Source of the DNA: an archaeon
GTDB taxonomy: Archaea > Nanobdellota > Nanobdellia > Pacearchaeales > GW2011-AR1
Assembly (NCBI GenBank): GCA_027318675.1
Contig: DAHVOT010000008.1
Location: forward strand, 1 to 21,618
Direction of reading: 5' to 3'
DNA: 21,618 nucleotides
The notes under the pieces were generated by a model. That model was not told where the DNA came from, did not search any database, and saw only the letters and a program-made list of their open reading frames with translations. Below, piece after piece: positions 12,823 to 19,746 of the stretch (positions are counted from its first letter, which is position 1; each line of letters opens with the position of its first letter). The position numbers were made by a program, and so were the translations under genes.

Positions 12823-14699
12823 TTTAAGTTGTAATATAAATAAACTTCTTGATCATCTGTCAAAATATACTCTCTTAACCTGGAGGGTATTTTTATTTCA
12901 TAATCATAAACTCCATAAAACCCTTCGGATATTTTATTCACTTCCGCAACAAATATAACATCTTCTTTATCTAATTCATCAAATTCTCCGCCTTCTCCTT
13001 CTTGATCATCTGAAGAATCCCACAATATTCCTGTAATAAAGTTAGAATTCTCTGTTGAATTTATTATTGGGATATTATCTATCTCTCTTTGATAAATTGT
13101 CATATTATGAGTTTCTTTTGGAATCTGCGAATATGTGAATAAATTAGAAACAGAATCTTCAAAATCTTCCATTCTTAAAATTCGGTCTATTTCATAAAAG
13201 TCATTTAAACTCTCTTCACCAGATTTTGTTCTTCCAATAGCTTCCAATGCCATCCAATTAATTTCACATTCCGAGTCAGTTATAAAAATATTCCCTTGAA
13301 TTTGGCTTTCATTATACCATTTTTTTATACTTATATTTTCTCCGCCTATTATTTTATCTAAGCTAATATTTCCATATATCTCTTGCCAAGCATTTACAGA
13401 TATGTTTTTGTAATCTTTATTATCCATTTCATTTTCTTCGTTAATGATATTTCCATAATCCACAAAAACAAATATTTGATTTTTTCCTATTTTAGATATC
13501 CAGGGAATTTTTACGCTTATATTTTCTAAGTAACTTATATTTATAGTGATGTTTCCTATTTCTTGCCCAGATACGTCTGGATCTCCATCAAAAAAATGTA
13601 CTTTAACGTTTTCAGCAGAAGAACACCCTTTATTTTCAATAATCGCACTTAAATTAACATTTTCATACTCTATAGGTTGAGTTTTACTTATGTTTATAGT
13701 TGTTCCATTAATTAAAAGTTCTGGTGAAGAAGAATACACAGGGAGATAATCGGAATAAATATTGTTTATGTTTCCGGCACTATCATTAACAATGCAATTA
13801 AATCTCCATGAACCCAATTCATTAAGAAAGAAATCAGAATAATATACTCCTCCTACAAGAAATTGAGCACTCCTATTTATTATATCGTTTGAAGGGGAAA
13901 TAGATTGAATTATCACCTTATCTATTCCAACAATTTCGTCATTCGCACTACAATTTATTCTAACATTCTCATAAATGCCACAAGAAGAACTAATATTAAA
14001 AAGAACATATTCTATTGAAGGTTTTGTTAAATCAACGCTAAAACTATCATTCGTTTCAGAAAACATAGAAATCATTAGGGTATCAGTTATTTTACAAGCA
14101 TAACTATAAAATCCTTGCAGTAATTTTTTTGTAAATGTTTTAAATTTTTCTCCTGAAGAGATTTCTTTTGTTTCATTCAGATTCCATGTTCCGCTCCAGT
14201 TCCCATATAAGCTTATCTCTTTTAAATTATTATCCAAATCCTCAAATGTACAATTAAACTCAATTTCTTCGTAGTTTAATTTTGAGTTTTTTATCGGAAA
14301 AATAAGGGAAACATTTGGGGGAGAGTTTAATTGAATTTTTTGAACCAAACTATATTCAATTGAGCTAACAGTTACATTTACTTCATCCGATATATAATTA
14401 TCTCCGTTATTGATTACTTTTAGTGTTAAAACTTCTCCTTCTATACAAGGAGTATTTAATAATTCACAGTCTAGACTATAATTATTATCTTGTCCAGAAT
14501 TTCCAAAGACACCTATAATATCTGTAATATTATCTTCTTCTCCATTTTCAGGATTCCAAAGAAAGATTGTATGATTTTCTGCAGAAGTAGAATCTAATGC
14601 ATTCTCTACATTTCCCAAGATATAATGTGCTGCAGAGATATTTTGAATTATAAAAAGGAAAAATACAAGAAAGACAATAATATTACATTTAGTGTTCAT
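12819..14699 (-). CDS. Secreted protein with transthyretin-like N-domain, Ig-like domains and CARDB domain
   Basis: 626 aa, last gene of the operon. Signal peptide 1-23. Residues 24-130 (AHYILGNVENALDSTS ... LWNPENG ... IIGVFGNSG ... DCELL) form a carboxypeptidase-regulatory/transthyretin-like sandwich shared with the 399-aa protein. Residues 130-225 and 226-325 look like Ig-type domains with cysteine pairs (FNCTFED ... YACKI; INCSANDEI ... FNCIVND). Residues about 330-440 are a CARDB domain (NENEMDN-type ending, here INEENEMDNKDYKNISV). The final 190 residues are unassigned and acidic. It has no C-terminal membrane helix, so it is released or held by partners. There are many N-x-S/T sequons. 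It starts directly after the stop of the 673-aa gene, with GGGG about 12 nt upstream. Confidence 0.75.
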   Translation of the reverse strand: MNTKCNIIVFLVFFLFIIQNISAAHYILGNVENALDSTSAENHTIFLWNPENGEEDNITDIIGVFGNSGQDNNYSLDCELLNTPCIEGEVLTLKVINNGDNYISDEVNVTVSSIEYSLVQKIQLNSPPNVSLIFPIKNSKLNYEEIEFNCTFEDLDNNLKEISLYGNWSGTWNLNETKEISSGEKFKTFTKKLLQGFYSYACKITDTLMISMFSETNDSFSVDLTKPSIEYVLFNISSSCGIYENVRINCSANDEIVGIDKVIIQSISPSNDIINRSAQFLVGGVYYSDFFLNELGSWRFNCIVNDSAGNINNIYSDYLPVYSSSPELLINGTTINISKTQPIEYENVNLSAIIENKGCSSAENVKVHFFDGDPDVSGQEIGNITINISYLENISVKIPWISKIGKNQIFVFVDYGNIINEENEMDNKDYKNISVNAWQEIYGNISLDKIIGGENISIKKWYNESQIQGNIFITDSECEINWMALEAIGRTKSGEESLNDFYEIDRILRMEDFEDSVSNLFTYSQIPKETHNMTIYQREIDNIPIINSTENSNFITGILWDSSDDQEGEGGEFDELDKEDVIFVAEVNKISEGFYGVYDYEIKIPSRLREYILTDDQEVYLYYNLN

Positions 14700-16721
14700 T
14701 TACATTTCTACCCCTTTATTTTTCATAATTTCCATAACTGCCTCTTTTTCTTTATTATTGAGTAATTTATATCTTTCTCTTGCATCATTATATAATTCAA
14801 CAGCCTCTTTTTCATCTCCTTTCTTTAAAAGTTCTTTTGATTTTTTTATGTCTTCTACTATCGTCAACACAGGTTTTAAGGAAGGCTCTTTTTTTATTTT
14901 TAAGAAATAAATAGCAAGGGTTAATGCAAACAAAGCTAAGATAATAATCCCAAATGATCCTTCTTGTCCTGATTCAAATATTGAATTTCCAGTTATCCCA
15001 GAATTTTCTTCTTTAGGAATTATTTTTATAGGTGCAATAATTATATCTTCTAAAGAAGCAGAAGCAATTTCTTTATTTATATAATAAGCTATTGTTTTGG
15101 AATCTGAATTAAAGGATAATACCGGATCATCTTTTATTACAGTATATTCAAGGTTTATCATTTTCATTTCAGAAGATTTTTCAGCAATCTCTTTTGGAAC
15201 AACCAATATAAATTTCAAATCCTCTTGTCTATCTAAATTAGAATCAATATTTTCTTTTAATAAAGTCAAGGTCTTTTTGGTACCATCAAGATATAATATT
15301 TCTAAGACATAAATACTTCCAGTTACTTGAATATTTTTTTCTTCAATTAATTTTAATATCTCATTTGTTTCTTTTCTGCTATCAAATTCGGTATTTGAAT
15401 AGTACTCCAAAAGAGCTCTCTGTAAGACTTCTTCATTAAATTCCCTTTTTACTTCTCTTTCTTCTTTGATTAATACATCTTCAGGTACTTTTTTCCTTAT
15501 TATATTTAACCTAAGAGTAATAGAATCTAATTTTTTATTTAACTCTTCTAAACTTAAATCTTGTAATTTATATCCCTCTGCATCTCTTTTAAGAGAATTT
15601 AGTTCAGAAATTGCACTTTCTATTTCTTTATCTAATTTAATTTCCCTAAATATCTCTTCTTCTTTACCTTCGTTAGACTCAAGGAGATATTTTATTTCTT
15701 CTACATTTCCTATAATTGTATTTATTTCTGTAATATAATTATCTACTTTTCCAATTAGACTCGGATTAAGGCCATTAGATTTAGATGAATTAGATAAGAG
15801 AGCAGTAGCATAAATCTCTCTTGAAAGATCCCCTATATTTCCAGCTTCGTCTACTCCTGCAATCCTATAATAATATGTTTTTCCTTTTTCAACATCATTA
15901 TCATAAAAATAATCTTTTGCGGTTGTTTCATAAAAGTTGGTGTAATCTAATTGAGGATTTTCAGATTTGTATATATTAAATTCTTTAACTTTTTCATCTG
16001 CATACCAATTTAATTTTATTTGCCCTTGATATCCTACAGCATTAAGTATACTTATTGTTGAGGGTCTTGAGCTATCCACTATGAAAGAGCTGTCTCCAAC
16101 AATTTTTGTTCCCTCTTCTCCTGCAAGATCTTTAGCTTTAAATCTAAATGAACACACACTTTCTCCAACAGAAGATGGAATAATTAAATTTCCTTCCCAG
16201 CTTTGACCATCTCCTTTCAAGGAAATGGGTTTATAAACCACCTCGTCAAAACTATATTCCAATACGGGTGTTTCTAAACTTGTTTTAGAAGTAATGAGAT
16301 TTATCTTATATTTTCCTTCTTTGAGTGGAGGTTCTTCTGATACCTTTATAGTAGCATAAATAGGTATGCTCGTCGCAAACCCTATTCTCATTATAGGATT
16401 AGAAATTTCTCCACACCTTACATAGTACTCGTGGAAACCTTCTTCGAGATTTTCAAGATATGCCTCATGAGTTAATCCATATTCTCCATCAAAATTATTT
16501 GAAAGAGAATAAGATGTCCCATAAATACATTCAGATTCTAAATTTGTTTTTATTCTAAGAACTACTGAATCTGTTTTATACACCTTGCTATCTACGAAGG
16601 AAGAATTGGTAAATTCATAATTAGTAGTTATCACAAATGCAGAAGCAGAAGAAACAAAATTGCTACTTAATATTAAGGTTATAATAAAAAAGAAGATTAT
16701 CTTTGAGAATTTTTTATTCAT
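14700..16721 (-). CDS. Type I membrane protein with FN3 domain, coiled coil and cytoplasmic helical tail
   Basis: 673 aa. Signal peptide 1-28 (MNKKFSKIIF ...). Beta domains occupy 30-130 and 130-218; a fibronectin type III domain occupies 219-308 (IKLNWYADEKVKEFNIYKS ... YYYRIAGVDEAGN). A coiled coil (325-450) and a membrane-proximal beta domain (470-580) ending in ITGNSIFE lead to a membrane helix (589-607) and a 66-aa cytoplasmic helical hairpin (ELLKKGDEKEAVELYNDARERYK). From the coiled coil to the tail it is paralogous to the 1090-aa protein, with shared blocks such as YLDGTKKT versus YPDETKKL and VPKEIAEKS versus IPKEVVKNK. An excellent GGGAGG Shine-Dalgarno lies 8 nt before the ATG, inside the end of the preceding gene, which it overlaps by 4 bp. 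Likely a surface stalk protein. Confidence 0.8.
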   Translation of the reverse strand: MNKKFSKIIFFFIITLILSSNFVSSASAFVITTNYEFTNSSFVDSKVYKTDSVVLRIKTNLESECIYGTSYSLSNNFDGEYGLTHEAYLENLEEGFHEYYVRCGEISNPIMRIGFATSIPIYATIKVSEEPPLKEGKYKINLITSKTSLETPVLEYSFDEVVYKPISLKGDGQSWEGNLIIPSSVGESVCSFRFKAKDLAGEEGTKIVGDSSFIVDSSRPSTISILNAVGYQGQIKLNWYADEKVKEFNIYKSENPQLDYTNFYETTAKDYFYDNDVEKGKTYYYRIAGVDEAGNIGDLSREIYATALLSNSSKSNGLNPSLIGKVDNYITEINTIIGNVEEIKYLLESNEGKEEEIFREIKLDKEIESAISELNSLKRDAEGYKLQDLSLEELNKKLDSITLRLNIIRKKVPEDVLIKEEREVKREFNEEVLQRALLEYYSNTEFDSRKETNEILKLIEEKNIQVTGSIYVLEILYLDGTKKTLTLLKENIDSNLDRQEDLKFILVVPKEIAEKSSEMKMINLEYTVIKDDPVLSFNSDSKTIAYYINKEIASASLEDIIIAPIKIIPKEENSGITGNSIFESGQEGSFGIIILALFALTLAIYFLKIKKEPSLKPVLTIVEDIKKSKELLKKGDEKEAVELYNDARERYKLLNNKEKEAVMEIMKNKGVEM

Positions 16722-17923
16722 CTTAATTTCCTCCCGAGCCTTTTTTCTATTATCTTCTCTTTTTTTATCCTATAAGTCAAATATGCAATAGCAACAATCA
16801 AGATTAGATATATCAAATAAACTTTTATTTTCTCCCAGTTAATACCATCTTTTTCAACATTTATAACTGTGCTTTTTTCAAAAGTTCTTTTTCCATCATA
16901 AAAAACTACTCCGTTTACAATGTATCTTCCTTCTTCTTTAGGAGTAAAGTAAAATTTAAATGTTTCTCTATCTCCAATTTCAACTGAACTTATTTCACTT
17001 TCTAAAATTTGAACTATCTTGTTTCCAAGAGTTATTTCCCCTTTAAAACGAGCACCTACAGTCTTTTCCCCAGTATTTTCAAATACAGCCTCAATTAAGG
17101 TAGTGTCTCCTATCTTTATCCAGGATGGAGAAGTTACACTTAAAAGAAGTCCTTGAGCTTTTAGTGCTCCCTCTTCAAGAATATCGAATGTTAATGTTTC
17201 AGAAGCATAACATTCTACAGAAGTTATTTCTACCCAATATTGCCCAATTTCAAGATCAGAAGAACTTACTGGTATTACAACTTCTTTTTCAGTTGTTGGG
17301 ATAATCATATCATTTGAAAATTCTACTTGTTTGATTATGCTTATTCTGTCTCTATCCCAAATATCAATTTTGATTGTTGGATATAATCTGATATTGCCTT
17401 GATTATAAATATTTAACTTGAACAGAATTTCATCCCCTTTCTCAGCAGATTCCACATTAAAGTTCCATGCCCTACATAGAGAATATTCTACATCTGTAAT
17501 CTCTACTTCAGTATATAAATCCAACGCAGCATTTATTATTCCAGTTGCTTGCCCCTCTGCTCCTTTAGAATCGCTGGCAGTTGTAACCCTTAAGAATCCA
17601 GAATAATTTCCATTAGGCATATCGGCTGGAGGCTGTATAATGACTTTTAGATAATGAGGATTTCCTTTAGAGACTTCAAATTCTTTTTCATCAAATGAAA
17701 TCCATTCGGCTATCTCTCCTCTTGGAGATAAACTCGCTTGTATTGGCTCTTCAGAATCTATCGTTATTATCACTGTTCTTTCAGCGTAACCCCCCCTTAA
17801 AACGTCTTTGAAATAAATATTCGCGGGACTTATACCAATATTTGCAGAAGATATAAAAGACAATAAAAAAGTAAATACTAAAAAAATCATGCCTATCTTA
17901 AATTCGTTTTCTATTTTTCTCAT
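16718..17923 (-). CDS. Type I membrane protein with tandem Ig-like extracellular domains
   Basis: About 401 aa. A longer in-frame ATG at 17941 overlaps the previous gene, but the ATG at 17923 has a GGAG ribosome site (TGGAGATTAAA-ATG) and sits just after the previous stop, so it is preferred. Signal peptide to about residue 27. The first mature domain (NIGISPANIYFKDVLRGGYA ... ISFDEKEFEV ... GNYSGFLRVTT) resembles WxL-interacting/DUF916-type and fimbrial-chaperone-like Ig domains. Two more sandwiches follow (about 135-245 with KLNIYNQGNIRLYPTIKI; 255-360 with EAVFENTGEKTVGARFKGEI). A membrane helix near 366-384 and a short, very basic tail complete it. Its position between secreted and stalk-like proteins suggests an envelope anchor or assembly factor. 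It lacks the helical-hairpin tail of its neighbours. Confidence 0.75.
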   Translation of the reverse strand: MRKIENEFKIGMIFLVFTFLLSFISSANIGISPANIYFKDVLRGGYAERTVIITIDSEEPIQASLSPRGEIAEWISFDEKEFEVSKGNPHYLKVIIQPPADMPNGNYSGFLRVTTASDSKGAEGQATGIINAALDLYTEVEITDVEYSLCRAWNFNVESAEKGDEILFKLNIYNQGNIRLYPTIKIDIWDRDRISIIKQVEFSNDMIIPTTEKEVVIPVSSSDLEIGQYWVEITSVECYASETLTFDILEEGALKAQGLLLSVTSPSWIKIGDTTLIEAVFENTGEKTVGARFKGEITLGNKIVQILESEISSVEIGDRETFKFYFTPKEEGRYIVNGVVFYDGKRTFEKSTVINVEKDGINWEKIKVYLIYLILIVAIAYLTYRIKKEKIIEKRLGRKLR

Positions 17924-17924
17924 T

Positions 17925-19124
17925 TTAATCTCCAGGTGCACTTACTGCACCAAAAATTATATTTCCTTGGCATTCTCCAGAAACTTGGGAAGGAACATAT
18001 ATCCTCCAATATGTTGAATTTACTGCTTCATTTTGAATATCTTCTTTTCTGTAATCTAAATCAAATTTCTTAATTTGTGGAGAAGAAGTCAAATTTACAT
18101 ATTTTGTTTCAAATTCGCTTAGGCTAATTGCGCCAGGATTTGAATTAGTAAGATTAAATTTTTCATAATCAATTGAAATATTGCTTGTCTCTCCTTCAAA
18201 TGTACAATTCATTGCATACCCGTCGTTTTCTTGAAATGCATAACCGCTTAATGATAAATTTATTTTAACATTTCCATAATTAGTCACATTAACCTCGCTC
18301 TCCCTAGTCACAGATTCTCCTCCAAATAAATCAAAATTTATAATGGAATCTACTCCTAATGCAAGCAAAGGATTTATGAATGTTATATCTCCTTTTTTAG
18401 AAACGATAGAGAGGTTATCTTGTATTGCGAGAGTACAATTCCAATTCTCAGAATTTGAATAATAAAATATATCAAATTTACATATTACTTCTGCTTCATT
18501 TTGATTTCCATAGGAATAGTTTATCTCACAACTATTATTTGTATAATGATAATTATTATCATCTAAATCGTTAAAATAAGAATAAGAATTATCAAAAAAT
18601 ACTGCGCTTGCATTAGTCAAAGAAGTTTCTCCGTCATATTCATTTATTATAGAAACGCATCTAACTTCTTTTACATCTGCAGGAATTAAATCAACTTCAT
18701 TTTCAGGAAAGTTTAAATCATCTTCAACATATAAATTAGTTATATTTGGAGGAGAATTTAAGGTAATATTTCCAACAATATCATATCCAAAACCCCCAAT
18801 AGTTACGTTTTTCTCTTCAGAAACATAATTATCTCCATTATTTACTACTTTTAATGTCAAGATATTTGTGATATTACATCCGCTTTCAAGAAGTTCACAA
18901 TCAATCATATATATACCACTAGTTCGTGAATTTCCGCTTGGTCCAATTATATCGCTTACATTCTCTTCTAAACCTATTTCAGAATTCCAAAGAATTATCA
19001 TCTTTCCGTCAGGACTTGTTCCGTCTTTAGCATTTTCAACATATCCAACAATATAATGTGCTGCAGAGCACACTTGGATAAGCAGAATCATGACAATTAC
19101 ATTTAATGATAAAATCTTTTTCAT
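17925..19124 (-). CDS. Secreted protein with transthyretin-like N-domain
   Basis: 399 aa. Signal peptide 1-21 (ends VCSA). Residues 22-125 (AHYIVGYVENAKDGTS ... LWNSEIG ... IIGPSGNS ... DCELLESGC ... LTLKVVNNGDNYVS ... LNSPPN) match the 626-aa protein nearly position by position and look like a carboxypeptidase-regulatory (transthyretin-like) sandwich. The rest is Asn/Ser/Tyr-rich with several cysteines and sequons, and two probable beta-sandwiches (about 140-240 and 260-390). There is no C-terminal anchor. The ATG overlaps the stop of the 108-aa gene (ATGA). GGAGGT lies about 15 nt upstream, a longer spacing than at its neighbours. A secreted subunit; function unknown. Confidence 0.75.
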   Translation of the reverse strand: MKKILSLNVIVMILLIQVCSAAHYIVGYVENAKDGTSPDGKMIILWNSEIGLEENVSDIIGPSGNSRTSGIYMIDCELLESGCNITNILTLKVVNNGDNYVSEEKNVTIGGFGYDIVGNITLNSPPNITNLYVEDDLNFPENEVDLIPADVKEVRCVSIINEYDGETSLTNASAVFFDNSYSYFNDLDDNNYHYTNNSCEINYSYGNQNEAEVICKFDIFYYSNSENWNCTLAIQDNLSIVSKKGDITFINPLLALGVDSIINFDLFGGESVTRESEVNVTNYGNVKINLSLSGYAFQENDGYAMNCTFEGETSNISIDYEKFNLTNSNPGAISLSEFETKYVNLTSSPQIKKFDLDYRKEDIQNEAVNSTYWRIYVPSQVSGECQGNIIFGAVSAPGD

Positions 19125-19447
19125 CCTAAATTTAACTTTACCTCCTTTGTTGAAACTATTTCGTAAGTCATGTTTGGAAGTATTGGAAAATTCTCGCCTA
19201 TCCCTCCAAAAACATTTACATATCCTTTTTCTTCCTCATTTTCGGTATAGCTTATTGTAGCAATTTCTGGAAATAATTTGATTAAATCTTCAACATAAAT
19301 TGGTGTAAATTCTAAACTTGTATTAATTATGTTCTTACCTTCGTTTAATCTTATTCCCTCTTCAGATTTAAATTCTTCAGCAAAAATTACTCCTGTTACA
19401 ACAATTCCAAAAATTAAAATAAGTATTATCAATAATAATTTATTCAT
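19121..19447 (-). CDS. Small secreted protein, 108 aa
   Basis: Signal peptide 1-23 (MNKLLLIILILIFGIVVTGV ... FA). The mature 85 residues (IRLNEGKNIINTSLEFTPIYVEDLIKLFPEIATISY ... NVFGGIGENF ... YEIVSTKEVKLNL) resemble the small 'L-x-G-x-N-x-I' extracellular module seen in many archaeal surface proteins, with no membrane anchor. It starts inside the stop of the AbrB-type gene, with GGAGGATG as a strong ribosome site encoded by that gene's last codons. This makes it the first envelope gene of the operon. Confidence 0.65.
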   Translation of the reverse strand: MNKLLLIILILIFGIVVTGVIFAEEFKSEEGIRLNEGKNIINTSLEFTPIYVEDLIKLFPEIATISYTENEEEKGYVNVFGGIGENFPILPNMTYEIVSTKEVKLNLG

Positions 19448-19605
19448 TTTTCATCCTCCACAACAATTATTTTTTTATTAATTGGATCAAATTTCAAGAT
19501 TATTTTTGCACCTTCTTTTAAATTAAGAGTATCTACAATAGCCTTAGGTATTTTTATTCTGTGTCCTTTTTGTATTTTATTATCTTTGAAAGTTATTTCC
19601 ACCAT
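19444..19605 (-). CDS. AbrB/SpoVT-type swapped-hairpin DNA-binding protein, 53 aa
   Basis: A single AbrB domain: MVEITFKDNKIQKGHRIKIP then KAIVDTLNLKEGAKIILKFD and KKIIVVED. The G-H-R-I-x-I-P-K core followed by L-x-L-x-x-G-x-x-I is the typical beta-alpha-beta swapped hairpin used by AbrB, MazE and archaeal relatives. Nothing else is attached, so it would act as a dimer binding operator DNA. Its TGA overlaps the ATG of the 108-aa secreted protein, and its last codons supply that gene's Shine-Dalgarno. It heads a six-gene surface operon, next to palindromes at 19627-19638 and 19662-19675, so autoregulation is the natural inference. An antitoxin role is less likely because no toxin gene is adjacent. 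Confidence 0.8.
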   Translation of the reverse strand: MVEITFKDNKIQKGHRIKIPKAIVDTLNLKEGAKIILKFDPINKKIIVVEDEK

Positions 19606-19675
19606 GTACTTTTTAAAGGTTATATAAAGTATATACTTAACCTCTTTTAATACTAATAAAGTACTTTTAAAAGTA
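19606..19675. promoter_or_regulatory. Palindromic operator-like sites and promoter upstream of the AbrB gene
   Basis: GTACTTTTTAAAGGT (19606-19620), the palindrome AAGTATATACTT (19627-19638) and the palindrome TACTTTTAAAAGTA (19662-19675). The middle one overlaps the position expected for the AbrB-gene TATA element (minus strand, about 19627-19634), so binding there would block transcription. The divergent gap 19606-19746 also serves the gene at 19747. Confidence 0.45.
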
Positions 19676-19717
19676 TTTAAATCTTGCCTTTATTAAGGGT
19701 TTTATATTACAATAATA

Positions 19718-19725
19718 TATAAAAA
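19718..19725 (+). promoter_or_regulatory. TATA box of the rightmost gene
   Basis: TATAAAAA centred 25.5 nt before the ATG at 19747; leaderless arrangement. Confidence 0.55.
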
Positions 19726-19746
19726 TACTTAACTTCAATTAATGGG

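Noticed and set aside
19444..19605. MazE-type antitoxin
   Set aside because: The fold fits, but the overlapping downstream gene encodes a signal-peptide protein, not a toxin.
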